This document shows positions 54,451 to 62,401 of a stretch of DNA of 64,000 nucleotides, piece by piece. Under the pieces are notes generated by a model, which did not search any database, was not told where the DNA came from, and saw only the letters and a program-made list of their open reading frames with translations. Position 1 is the first letter of the stretch, and every line of letters begins with the position of its first letter. The DNA comes from Mesorhizobium sp. B2-3-12 (GTDB lineage: Bacteria > Pseudomonadota > Alphaproteobacteria > Rhizobiales > Rhizobiaceae), in the NCBI RefSeq assembly GCF_006442205.1, contig NZ_VFVR01000003.1, forward strand, positions 124,001 through 188,000, given 5' to 3'. The translations under genes and the position numbers were made by a program.

Positions 54451-54474
54451 CACAATCCGGCGCTGGAACCCGCG

Positions 54475-55911
54475 TCAGCCGATGACCGCGAGCGGCCGAT
54501 TTGCCGCCGCCGATGTCCTCAAGGCGGCGAGACAGCCGAGAATGCCGAGCGGCACGAAGGCGAGGAACAGCCAGCTCGCGACATTGGCCGCCGCGTCATG
54601 GTTCAGGCCTTGCGAAAAACCGCTGGCATTGGCGACGATGCCGGCAAGGGCGGCGCCCACGGCGTAGCCGATGCGCTGCATGGTCGGCACCGCGGCCGAG
54701 GCGATGGTCTGTTCGTCGTCCGGGGCCGAGGCGACGATGACGCGGGTCAGGAACGGCCAGGCGATGCCGAACCCACCGCCCTGCAACAGGGCGCAGACCA
54801 GGATCAACGGGATCGAGCCCAGGGGTATCGTGTAGGCGAAGCCGGCGATGCCCGCCGCGATCATCACCGCGCCGCAGACGATGATCAGCCGCTCGCGCTG
54901 CTGCGGCGCGTTGGCGACGAGGATCGACAGGATCGACCAGGCGATCGATTCGGCGGCGATGATGTAGCCAGTGGTCAGCAGCGGAATGTCGTGCAGGCTG
55001 GTCAAGAGCAGCGGTCCGTAGACGCCGAACGAGCAGGTCGCGATGGAAAAGGCGGCGACCATGGTCATGCCGGCGCCGACCGGCGTGCGCCATGAAAACA
55101 GCCGCGCCGGGAACAGCCGGGAGCGCGGCTTCAGCGCGTCGATGTAGAAGAACAGCGCCAGCCCGGCGAGGCCCAGCACGATCAGCAGCGAGGAACGCAA
55201 CAGGGCGATGTCGACGCCGGCCGAGGCAATCAGCACCACGGCAATGGCAAGGCAGGCAAGCGCCATGAACGGGAAGGGCGGCGCCTTGCCCGCGCCGGTG
55301 CTGGGTTTCTTCGCCTCCGGCGTGTCGAGCACGAGGAAGCTTGCCAGCGCCATTGCGGTGCCGCCCAGGGTGAAGACGCCGAAGGCCCAGCGCCATGACA
55401 GCAACTCGGTCATAACAGCGCCGAGCAGGGGGCCGCTGAAGGCAGCGACGCCCCAGATCGCCGACATGATGCCGAAAAGCTGCGGCCAGATGGCACGCGA
55501 AAACAGCCGCTCGACCGAGACAAAGGCCAGCGACACCAGCGCGCCGCCGCCAAGCCCCTCGATCAGCCGGCCGGCCAGGAACAGTTGCATGGACGGCGAA
55601 GTGGCGCAGATCAGCGCCCCGGTAGCGTAAAGAAGCGCCGCGACCACCATGTTGGTGCGCAGCGCCACGTAGCTCACCAGCCGTCCGGCCGCGGCGCCGG
55701 CGACGATGGCGCCGAGTTCGTAGATCGCCAGCGACCAGCCGACGAGCTGCACGCCGGCCAGTTCGCCGACCATGGCCGGCATCACGGTCGCCACCATCGT
55801 CTCATTGGTGGCGTGCAGCAGGATGCCGAGGCTGATGAAGCAGAAGCGCGCGAGGTCGCCGCTCGCCCACAATGCGCGCCAATCGACCCTGTTCGTGCTG
55901 ATCTCGGTCAT
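54475..55911 (-). CDS. MFS transporter, DHA2-type drug-exporter-like
   Basis: 478 aa and about fourteen hydrophobic segments. Recognisable are LGILLHATNETMVATVMPAM in helix 1, LSWRWAFGVFTLGG and GRLIEGLGGGALVSLAFVSVERLF. This points to the EmrB-like proton-drug antiporters; the substrate cannot be named. ATG 55911 is preceded by AGGG at about nine bases; ATG 55917 and longer frames are weaker. A MerR/SoxR-type promoter lies about 100 bp upstream, suggesting induction by a redox-active or metal signal. Confidence 0.85.
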   Translation of the reverse strand: MTEISTNRVDWRALWASGDLARFCFISLGILLHATNETMVATVMPAMVGELAGVQLVGWSLAIYELGAIVAGAAAGRLVSYVALRTNMVVAALLYATGALICATSPSMQLFLAGRLIEGLGGGALVSLAFVSVERLFSRAIWPQLFGIMSAIWGVAAFSGPLLGAVMTELLSWRWAFGVFTLGGTAMALASFLVLDTPEAKKPSTGAGKAPPFPFMALACLAIAVVLIASAGVDIALLRSSLLIVLGLAGLALFFYIDALKPRSRLFPARLFSWRTPVGAGMTMVAAFSIATCSFGVYGPLLLTSLHDIPLLTTGYIIAAESIAWSILSILVANAPQQRERLIIVCGAVMIAAGIAGFAYTIPLGSIPLILVCALLQGGGFGIAWPFLTRVIVASAPDDEQTIASAAVPTMQRIGYAVGAALAGIVANASGFSQGLNHDAAANVASWLFLAFVPLGILGCLAALRTSAAANRPLAVIG

Positions 55912-56012
55912 GTCCATCCCTGACTCTGCATATCGCGATGCCGGCGCACGGCACCAGAAGCCAGCAAGGGTTTCCGGCAGGACCATGCGCACGCTGTTCC
56001 AGTCGGGGCGGG

Positions 56013-56043
56013 CTTGTAAAACCTCAAGCGTGGTTGAGTTCAA
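56013..56043 (-). promoter_or_regulatory. MerR/SoxR-type promoter with 19-bp spacer
   Basis: On the minus strand TTGAAC (56043-56038) and TACAAG (56018-56013) are separated by exactly 19 bases. Between and across them lies the dyad CTCAA-N6-TTGAG (within ACCTCAAGCGTGGTTGAG, 56021-56038). A 17-bp spacer is normal; 19 bp with a central dyad is the hallmark of MerR-family targets such as soxS. The transcript would start near 56006 and lead into the MFS gene. Confidence 0.65.
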
Positions 56044-56193
56044 GCGGACTTTTGTCGAAATGCAAACATTCGCGATTGGCGGAAGCCTCTCAACCTCGTC
56101 ATTCACGGGCGGAGAAGCCGCGAAGAAACCCGTTTCGACGCGACACGCCCTAGGATGATGAAGCGATGGGGGCGACCGTCCTGATCCTGCTGA

Positions 56194-56676
56194 TCAATTC
56201 TCGGTGCTGCGCAGCTGGAACTGGCTGACGCCGATGGCGAGGTTGACGCCGGTTTGCGTCTGCAGGCTGAGCGGCTGCAAGGTGAAGGCTTGCGAGGAGC
56301 CGCCGACCAGGAGATTGGCGCCGGCGCCGACGGCTGCGGTCACTTCGGCGCTGGCGCCGATATAGTCACCCGCCAAGGCGCCCGGGGCGTAGATGTTCTT
56401 CAGCGGCGTCAGCACCAGCCAGCGCATCACCGCCTGCTTGGTCGTGCCGATGTCGAGGCCGTATTTGTTGACGGCGCCGAAATAGGCTTCCGGGGCGAAG
56501 GTCTTGTCGGCCGGAGTGAAGGTGCAGCTCAGATCCTTGCTCGAACCGAAAATGAAACCGGTGCCGCCCGATATGGCGCATTCAAGCGTGCCGAGTTCGA
56601 TGCCCTGATCTTGCGCTCGTGCCGGGCCGGCAAGCACGGTTGCGATCACGGCAGCGGCAATGGCTGTCCTCGGCAT
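56194..56676 (-). CDS. DUF992 exported protein, paralogue 1
   Basis: 160 aa, signal peptide ending near ARAQD (about residue 22). The sequence GTLECAISGGTGFIFGSSKDLSCTF, AYFGAVNKYGLDIGTTK, GDYIGASAEVTAAVGAGANLLVGG and LQTQTGVNLAIGVSQFQL is the DUF992 pattern, whose two conserved cysteines probably pair. Function unknown. ATG 56676 has GGGGA nearby. A terminator separates it from paralogue 2. Confidence 0.85.
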   Translation of the reverse strand: MPRTAIAAAVIATVLAGPARAQDQGIELGTLECAISGGTGFIFGSSKDLSCTFTPADKTFAPEAYFGAVNKYGLDIGTTKQAVMRWLVLTPLKNIYAPGALAGDYIGASAEVTAAVGAGANLLVGGSSQAFTLQPLSLQTQTGVNLAIGVSQFQLRSTEN

Positions 56677-56690
56677 GGCGTCCCCAAAAA

Positions 56691-56730
56691 TCAAAAACGG
56701 CGCGGAACCATCCTATCGGGTTCCGCGCCG
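56691..56730 (-). terminator. Intrinsic terminator after DUF992 paralogue 2
   Basis: CGGCGCGGAACC (56698-56709) and its exact complement (56719-56730) form a 12-bp GC-rich stem with a nine-base loop. On the minus strand it is followed directly by TTTTTGATTTTT. It is the best intrinsic terminator in the window and ends the transcript of the gene at 56767-57243 before paralogue 1. Confidence 0.85.
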
Positions 56731-56766
56731 CGAAGTGAAGGGCTTGGAGTCGAGGCTCCAATCCGC

Positions 56767-57243
56767 TTATTTGAGCGAGTGGATCAGCTCCAGCGACGTC
56801 ACGGCCACGGCGAGGTTGACGCCGGTCTGCGCCTGGACGCTGAGCGGCTCCAGCATGAAGGCGCTGTCGAAGCCGCCGACCAGCAGGTTGGCACCGCCGC
56901 CGGTCAGGACGCTCGCCTCGGCGTTGACGCCGTAATAGCTGCCGGCAAGGTCGCCAGCGTCACGGTCGCGGGTCGCGGCAAAAACGGCCCAGACGAGCTG
57001 GCCCTGATGCGTCTTGCCGAGATCGACGCCGATCTTGGAGATGACGCCGGTGTAAATTTCCGACGGACCGTGATGGTAGGGGCGGAAAACGCAGGACACA
57101 CCCTTGTTGGAGGCGACGATATAGCCGGTGCCGCCATCGATGGTGCAGTCGAGGGTGCCGAGCTGCAGCTTGCCGGCGCTGGCCGGAGCGGCGGCGAACA
57201 CGGTCGTTGCAAGGGCGGCGGCGCAGACGAGTTTCTTGATCAT
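56767..57243 (-). CDS. DUF992 exported protein, paralogue 2
   Basis: 158 aa, signal peptide ending ASAGK (about residue 23). It is a paralogue of the next gene: LGTLDCTIDGGTGYIVASNKGVSCVF, GVISKIGVDLGKTHQGQLVWAVF, GSYYGVNAEASVLTGGGANLLVGG, TGVNLAVAVTSLEL. Two conserved cysteines are retained. GGGAGG lies before ATG 57243. A strong terminator follows, so the two paralogues are separate transcription units. Confidence 0.87.
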   Translation of the reverse strand: MIKKLVCAAALATTVFAAAPASAGKLQLGTLDCTIDGGTGYIVASNKGVSCVFRPYHHGPSEIYTGVISKIGVDLGKTHQGQLVWAVFAATRDRDAGDLAGSYYGVNAEASVLTGGGANLLVGGFDSAFMLEPLSVQAQTGVNLAVAVTSLELIHSLK

Positions 57244-57452
57244 GGGAGGGTCCTTTCGCAGTCAGTCTTCGGTAACGTCTCGGGTCCCGCGACCGTTCCG
57301 CTGAAAACTTGGCGCGAACAAGGCAAGGGTCAACGGCTTGCCGCCGGGGTTAACGCGGGGTTGCCGGTTTGAGGGCGATATGCCTCGCCGCGTGTCCTTG
57401 TGGACACGCACACGATGTGGTGGAACGCTATGCGGGCTTGTAGAGGCCGATG

Positions 57453-58295
57453 TCAGCTGACGCGGGCGAGGCCGTCCTTGGCCGGCTGGTAGCTGGGGTT
57501 GAGGCGCACGGCCTCGCGATAGGACTTCGCCGCCTTGGCCTTGTCGCCGCGCCGTTCGTAGATCAGCGCCTGGTTGGCCCAGGCCTCGGCGTTCTGGCCG
57601 TCGAGCTTGATAGCCATGTTGAAATCGGAGAAGGCGTTGTCCTCGTCGCCCGTCGCCAGATAGGAGAGGCCACGGCCGTTATAGGGCTCGGCCGCGTCGG
57701 GGGCCAGGGAGATGGCTGTCGAGAAATCCTCGATGGCGAATTTGTGCTGGCCCTGGCTCTGATAGATCAGACCGCGATTGTGGTAGGCGCGGGCGTCCGT
57801 CGTGTCGAGCTGGATCGCCTTCTGGAAGTCGGTGAAGGCATCCTGGGTGCGGCCGGCCTTACGGTAGAGATTGCCGCGGCCGATATAGGCGGCGTCGTAA
57901 TTGCCGTTGATCTGGATCGAGCGGTTGTAGTCCGCAAGCGCTGCTTCCTGGTTGCCGAGGAAGCGCTGGATGAGGGCCCGGTTCGAATAGGCCTGGTAGA
58001 AATTCGGATTGAGCTGGATGGCCTGGTTGAAGTCCTTGAGCGCCGCCTGGTACTGGCCGCCGCGGCCATAGGCCGAGCCGCGCACATTGTAGCCCTCGGG
58101 ATCCTGGGGATTGCGCTGGATCACCGCCGACAGCGAGGAGATGTTCTCGCTCGACCCTTGCGCCTTGTCGATGTTGTTGAACTCGCCAGCCGGGCCCGAT
58201 GTCTGGCAGCCGGCAAGCACCAATCCGGAAAGCAGGGCCGCTGTCAGGGCGAAACCACGCAATGCGGTCCCGCGCTCCACGCTCGTTGCGTTCAT
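57453..58295 (-). CDS. TPR-repeat lipoprotein
   Basis: 280 aa. The signal peptide ends with lipobox LVLAGC (cysteine about residue 30), so it is lipid-anchored. About six tetratricopeptide repeats follow from residue 62 to 270 (GQYQAALKDFNQAIQLNPNFYQAYSNRA and similar). It resembles NlpI, a scaffold at the envelope in other bacteria, but orthology is not demonstrated. A hairpin GCGTGTCC/GGACACGC (57390-57409) lies after the stop without a T-run. It is followed upstream by rpsU. Confidence 0.85.
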   Translation of the reverse strand: MNATSVERGTALRGFALTAALLSGLVLAGCQTSGPAGEFNNIDKAQGSSENISSLSAVIQRNPQDPEGYNVRGSAYGRGGQYQAALKDFNQAIQLNPNFYQAYSNRALIQRFLGNQEAALADYNRSIQINGNYDAAYIGRGNLYRKAGRTQDAFTDFQKAIQLDTTDARAYHNRGLIYQSQGQHKFAIEDFSTAISLAPDAAEPYNGRGLSYLATGDEDNAFSDFNMAIKLDGQNAEAWANQALIYERRGDKAKAAKSYREAVRLNPSYQPAKDGLARVS

Positions 58296-58360
58296 GTCTG
58301 CCCTGTCCTCACTTGCGCCGTCGTTCGGGTCCGGTTCCCCCCTCCGGGCCGGTCATATCA

Positions 58361-58399
58361 AAATAAAAGGGTGGCGGCGATTCCGCATCGCGCCACCCT
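58361..58399 (-). terminator. Intrinsic terminator of rpsU
   Basis: AGGGTGGCG and GATTCCGCATCG...CCACCCT fold into a stem with a small bulge (58368-58399). On the minus strand it is followed by TTTTATTTTG. It lies 36 nt after the rpsU stop. Confidence 0.7.
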
Positions 58400-58434
58400 G
58401 GTATCCTTCGAAAAGGACGAAATATTGGCGATAA

Positions 58435-58707
58435 TCAGCGCGGCGGACGCGCTGCACCGGCGGCACCGCCAGCAGCGACCGGACGCGGGGTCATCGGCAG
58501 CAGGCCTTCGCGCTGTGCGCGCTTGCGGGCCAGCTTGCGGGCGCGGCGAACGGCTTCGGCCTTTTCACGGGCGCGCTTCTCGGAAGGCTTCTCGTAGTGG
58601 CCGCGCATCTTCATTTCGCGGAAAATGCCTTCGCGCTGCATCTTCTTCTTGAGCGCGCGAAGCGCCTGATCAACGTTATTGTCGCGGACGAGTACCTGCA
58701 CGGGCAA
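58435..58707 (-). CDS. rpsU: 30S ribosomal protein S21
   Basis: 90 aa, beginning [22 protein letters not shown], with the basic middle [36 protein letters not shown]21 supports the 3' end of 16S rRNA at translation initiation. The tail after about residue 70 is an Ala/Pro/Arg-rich extension, usual for alphaproteobacteria. It is followed by a good terminator, so it is transcribed alone. Confidence 0.96.
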   Translation of the reverse strand: MPVQVLVRDNNVDQALRALKKKMQREGIFREMKMRGHYEKPSEKRAREKAEAVRRARKLARKRAQREGLLPMTPRPVAAGGAAGAARPPR

Positions 58708-58877
58708 TCCTGTCTTTCGGGTTTGATATCAACAGGCAAGTAGCCATAGCCACAAGCCTCCGCGGCGCTCGACACCACGAATTGTGGCGGCTGATAGCAG
58801 AATCAAGCCTCGCTGTCCACAGTCGAAATGATGGACGGCAGCCAAATTGCCACGGTCGCCTGGAGATAGGGCGCCCG

Positions 58878-59264
58878 TTACGCCGTCGCCAGGTGCAGCC
58901 GCTCGAAATCCTCGAAGAACTCTCCGTAATCGCAGGTGATCTCCTCGCCGACGGCGATATCCCGGGTCGCGGTCGCGCCGCCATAGTGCGAAAAGTCGGT
59001 GTTCGGCGTGGCCGAATGGTTCATGAAGCGGCCATTGTCGACCTCGTAGACCATGAAACCGGGCTTGTCCGGGCTCGGATAGGCATAACGTTCGAGCAAT
59101 TCCCTCAAGGGCTGCGAGGCCGTCTCGTATTTGTCCATCGGGATCAGCCGGTCGAAATCCGGATCGAGGCGCCAGATCGAGGCGCCTTTCGCGACCGGCT
59201 CGGCGGCGAACATGCCGACGCCTTCGATGGCGCTCTGAGCGACATAGGTTCGGATCAGCATCAT
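58878..59264 (-). CDS. SET domain-containing protein
   Basis: 128 aa. The SET motifs NGRFMNHSATPNT (about residues 82-94) and GEEITCDYGEFF near the end are both intact, the fold expected of lysine methyltransferases. No extra cysteine-rich domains are present. Bacterial members often methylate ribosomal or DNA-associated proteins, but the target here is unknown. ATG 59264 has GAAG near; an in-frame ATG at 59339 would add 25 residues. Adjacent genes are rpsU and SDR on the same strand but with gaps of 128-170 bp. Confidence 0.85.
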   Translation of the reverse strand: MMLIRTYVAQSAIEGVGMFAAEPVAKGASIWRLDPDFDRLIPMDKYETASQPLRELLERYAYPSPDKPGFMVYEVDNGRFMNHSATPNTDFSHYGGATATRDIAVGEEITCDYGEFFEDFERLHLATA

Positions 59265-59392
59265 GGCTTCAAGACCCGTTTTGGTAAAAGGACCCGTTTC
59301 GACAGGAAACGAAATCGCCAAATCGGGCGCAAAAAGCAAGACCGGCGGCCTGCGTCACAACGACGAACAGGCCTGTTCCCCGTAAAAATCCT

Positions 59393-60160
59393 TCACGTCC
59401 GGTTGATCGACACGCCGCCATCGGCAAACAGCGCGGTTCCCGTGGTGAAGCTCGAGGCGTCGGAGGCGAGGTAAAGCGCGGAGCGGGCGATCTCTCGCGG
59501 TTGCGCCATGCGCTTCAGGGCATGGAGGCCCTCGACAAAGGCGCGGGCCTCGGGCGTGGTCGTGGTCGCGCCTGGCGTGTCGGTGCCGCCCGGCAGCAGC
59601 GCGTTGACGCGCAGTCCCTTCGGTCCGTATTCGGCGGCAAGCACCTGCGTCAAACCGATCAGGCCGGCCTTGGCGGCGGCGTAGGCGGCCATGCCCGGCA
59701 TGCCGGCTGTGTACCCGACAAAGCTCGACGTAAAGATCAGCGAGCCGCCGCAGCGCTCCAGCATGGCCGGTATCTGATACTTCGCGCCGAGAAAGGCGCT
59801 GGTCAGGTTGGTGTCCATCGTCCCGTGCCATGTCCGTGCCGACATGTCGGGGACTGATCCCATCAGTCCAACGGAGCCGGCATTGTTCAACGCGATGTCG
59901 AGTCCTCCGAAGCTGCCGACCGCCAGCTCGACGAGGGCTTTCGCGTAGGTCTCGTCGGTGACATCCCCCGCGAGGGCGACGGCCGTGCCGCCGGCGTCCT
60001 CGATTTCGGCGGCGAGCGCATCAAGCTCCGTCTGGCGGCGGGCGGAAATGACGAGCCTGGCGCCCTCCTCGGCGAACAGCTTTGCGGTGGCGCGGCCAAT
60101 GCCGGAACTGGCGCCGGTGATGATGGCGATCTTGTTGGTGAGTGCGAGCATCTTTTGCAT
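59393..60160 (-). CDS. Short-chain dehydrogenase/reductase
   Basis: 255 aa. Classic SDR: cofactor loop TGASSGIGRATAKLF, NNAGSVG, catalytic serine in FTSSFVGYT and the YAAAK active site (Y and K spaced by three). The second residue block ISARRQTELDAL suggests NADP(H) preference. It oxidises or reduces an unknown alcohol/ketone. Start ATG 60160 is preceded by AAGGA. It is divergent from soxB with a 240-bp gap. Confidence 0.92.
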   Translation of the reverse strand: MQKMLALTNKIAIITGASSGIGRATAKLFAEEGARLVISARRQTELDALAAEIEDAGGTAVALAGDVTDETYAKALVELAVGSFGGLDIALNNAGSVGLMGSVPDMSARTWHGTMDTNLTSAFLGAKYQIPAMLERCGGSLIFTSSFVGYTAGMPGMAAYAAAKAGLIGLTQVLAAEYGPKGLRVNALLPGGTDTPGATTTTPEARAFVEGLHALKRMAQPREIARSALYLASDASSFTTGTALFADGGVSINRT

Positions 60161-60399
60161 CCCTGTCCTTCGCGCCGGTCTCGCCGGCAATCGGGATGCT
60201 TGGTCACAGATCGGGCCGGGCAGAGCCACCCGATACGTGCCAATGTGCCGATGCCTTGCTTGCGTCTTTTTCAGCACGGCGCAAAACGGCAAGCGCCGTC
60301 GCAAACAGCGCAAGGATGGCAGCGCGGTTTCGCTAGTGATACACCTCGCGCGCCGGGGCTTGATGATGAACGCCCGGCTGCCATTTGCGAGGCTGGACC

Positions 60400-61653
60400 G
60401 TGAAGAAATACTCTGTATTCGCCATCGCCCGCGAGGCCATGCGCGGCCACAAGGGCTGGGAGGAGCAATGGTCCTCGCCCGAGCCGAAGAAGGAATACGA
60501 CGTCATCATCGTCGGCGCCGGCGGCCATGGCCTGGCCACCGCCTATTATCTCGCCACGGTGCACGGCATCACCAATGTCGCGGTTCTGGAAAAGGGCTGG
60601 CTCGGCGGCGGCAATACCGGCCGCAACACCACCATCATCCGTTCGAACTATCTCTATGACGAGAGCGCCGGCATTTACGACCATGCCCTGAAGCTGTGGG
60701 ATGGGCTCAGTCAGGAACTCAACTACAACGTCATGTATTCGGCGCGCGGCGTCATGATGCTGGCCCACAATGTGCACGACATCCAGGTGCTGAAGCGCCA
60801 CGTGCATGCCAACCGGCTCAACGGCATCGACAATGAATGGCTGACGCCTGAGCAGGCAAAGGAATTCTGCCCGCCGCTCAACACCTCCAAGGACGCACGC
60901 TATCCGGTCGTCGGGGCTGCCTTGCAGCGCCGCGGCGGCACGGCGCGCCACGACGCTGTCGCCTGGGGCTATGCGCGCGGCGCCTCGGCGCGCGGCGTGC
61001 ATATCATCCAGAACTGCGAGGTGACGGGCGTCAAGCGGGCTGCCAATGGCGCGGTGACGGGCGTCGACACGACGCGTGGCTTCATCGGCGCCAAGAAGGT
61101 CGGCGTCGTCGCCGCCGGCCATTCCTCGGTCATCATGAATATGGCCGGCGTGCGCATGCCGCTGGAAAGCTATCCGCTGCAGGCGCTGGTGTCGGAGCCG
61201 ATCAAGCCGGTCGTGCCTTGCGTTGTGATGTCGAACACGGTGCACGCCTACATCTCGCAGTCCGACAAGGGCGAACTGGTGATCGGCGCCGGCACCGACC
61301 AGTATGTCTCCTATTCGCAGACCGGTGGGCTGCACATCTTGCAGCATACGCTCGACGCCATCTGCGAGATGTTCCCGATCTTCACGCGCATGAAAATGCT
61401 GCGCTCGTGGGGCGGCATCGTCGACGTGACGCCCGACCGCTCGCCGATCCTGGCCAAGACGCCGGTGCCCGGCCTCTATGTCAATTGCGGCTGGGGCACG
61501 GGCGGCTTCAAGGCGACGCCCGGTTCGGGCCATGTCTTCGCCCACACCATCGCCAAGGACGATCCGCATCCGATCAACGCGCCCTTCACCATCGAGCGCT
61601 TCCGCACCGGCCGCCTCATCGACGAAGCGGCGGCGGCGGCGGTGGCGCACTGA
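60400..61653 (+). CDS. soxB: Sarcosine oxidase subunit beta
   Basis: 417 aa, FAD subunit of heterotetrameric sarcosine oxidase. The FAD motif [17 protein letters not shown] is at about residue 35, then [20 protein letters not shown] and the C-terminal [17 protein letters not shown]. It demethylates sarcosine to glycine with tetrahydrofolate as acceptor. The start is GTG 60400 with GAGG seven bases before. The stop overlaps the next gene's ATG by one base (TGATG). It leads the sox operon. Confidence 0.95.
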   Translation: MKKYSVFAIAREAMRGHKGWEEQWSSPEPKKEYDVIIVGAGGHGLATAYYLATVHGITNVAVLEKGWLGGGNTGRNTTIIRSNYLYDESAGIYDHALKLWDGLSQELNYNVMYSARGVMMLAHNVHDIQVLKRHVHANRLNGIDNEWLTPEQAKEFCPPLNTSKDARYPVVGAALQRRGGTARHDAVAWGYARGASARGVHIIQNCEVTGVKRAANGAVTGVDTTRGFIGAKKVGVVAAGHSSVIMNMAGVRMPLESYPLQALVSEPIKPVVPCVVMSNTVHAYISQSDKGELVIGAGTDQYVSYSQTGGLHILQHTLDAICEMFPIFTRMKMLRSWGGIVDVTPDRSPILAKTPVPGLYVNCGWGTGGFKATPGSGHVFAHTIAKDDPHPINAPFTIERFRTGRLIDEAAAAAVAH

Positions 61654-62078
61654 TGATGATGGCGCAGATGGCTGTCGCCATGCCGCTGATGCTGGCGGGG
61701 GAACAGGGCATGTTCCATTTTCCTTCGGCGGACGAATTCCGCACGCAGCCGATCAGCCGCGCTGGAAACGAGGCCAACTGGCCATTTACCGTCGACGACG
61801 GCGTCCTGGCCTGCGTGTGGAGTGGCGGCCAGAGAGTGGTCATGTTCGTGGAGAACAGACCCGCCGATCTCGACGAGGACGAACCGTTCGAGCCACGTCG
61901 CGTCATCGTCACGACCGATCCGATGCAACTCACCATCGGCAACATGGCGTATCGCGATCTGTTTCGCCCGGCCGCAAGCGTGGAGGAGCGCATCCGGCTC
62001 GTCGCGCCATTTGCGGCTATGGGCCAAAGGCTTTGCGACCAACCGGCCGGCGCCCACGTCGGTCACGGCGAATTGTAG
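61653..62078 (+). CDS. Unknown 141-residue protein inside the sox operon
   Basis: Overlaps soxB by one base (TGATG) and ends 11 bases before soxD, so it is co-translated and co-transcribed. The N-terminus is methionine-rich and hydrophobic ([14 protein letters not shown]), too short for a confident signal. The rest is soluble: FHFPSADEFRTQPISRAG, TVDDGVLACVWSGGQRVVMFVEN and ASVEERIRLVAPFAAMGQRL. No motif is recognised, and the standard sox operon has no such gene. Codon choice fits the neighbours. ATG 61656 and 61659 are alternatives. Confidence 0.7.
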   Translation: MMMAQMAVAMPLMLAGEQGMFHFPSADEFRTQPISRAGNEANWPFTVDDGVLACVWSGGQRVVMFVENRPADLDEDEPFEPRRVIVTTDPMQLTIGNMAYRDLFRPAASVEERIRLVAPFAAMGQRLCDQPAGAHVGHGEL

Positions 62079-62089
62079 GAACAAACACG

Positions 62090-62401
62090 ATGCTTCTCAT
62101 CCGCTGCCCCTATTGCGAGGAAGAGCGCCCGGAACTCGAGTTCCGCAACGCCGGCGAGGCGCATATCGCGCGCTCGGCCAACATATCAGGCGAGAGCGAC
62201 GACGACTTCGAGAAGTTCTTCTTCATCCGCTCGAACCCCAAGGGCATCATTTATGAGCGCTGGCGACACATGCATGGCTGCGCGCGCTTCTTCAACGCGG
62301 TGCGCGACACCGTGACCGACAAATTCGTCATGACCTACAAGGCCGGCGAGCCCAAACCCTCCAAGCTGCCCAAAAACTCCAACGAAGGAGTTGCGAAATG
62401 A
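62090..62401 (+). CDS. soxD: Sarcosine oxidase subunit delta
   Basis: 103 aa, the small zinc-binding subunit of heterotetrameric sarcosine oxidase. RCPYCEEERPELEFRNAGEAH and ERWRHMHGCARFFNAVRD carry the cysteine/histidine ligands in the usual places. GTAGGA lies ahead of ATG 62090. The stop overlaps the soxA start (ATGA). Confidence 0.95.
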   Translation: MLLIRCPYCEEERPELEFRNAGEAHIARSANISGESDDDFEKFFFIRSNPKGIIYERWRHMHGCARFFNAVRDTVTDKFVMTYKAGEPKPSKLPKNSNEGVAK

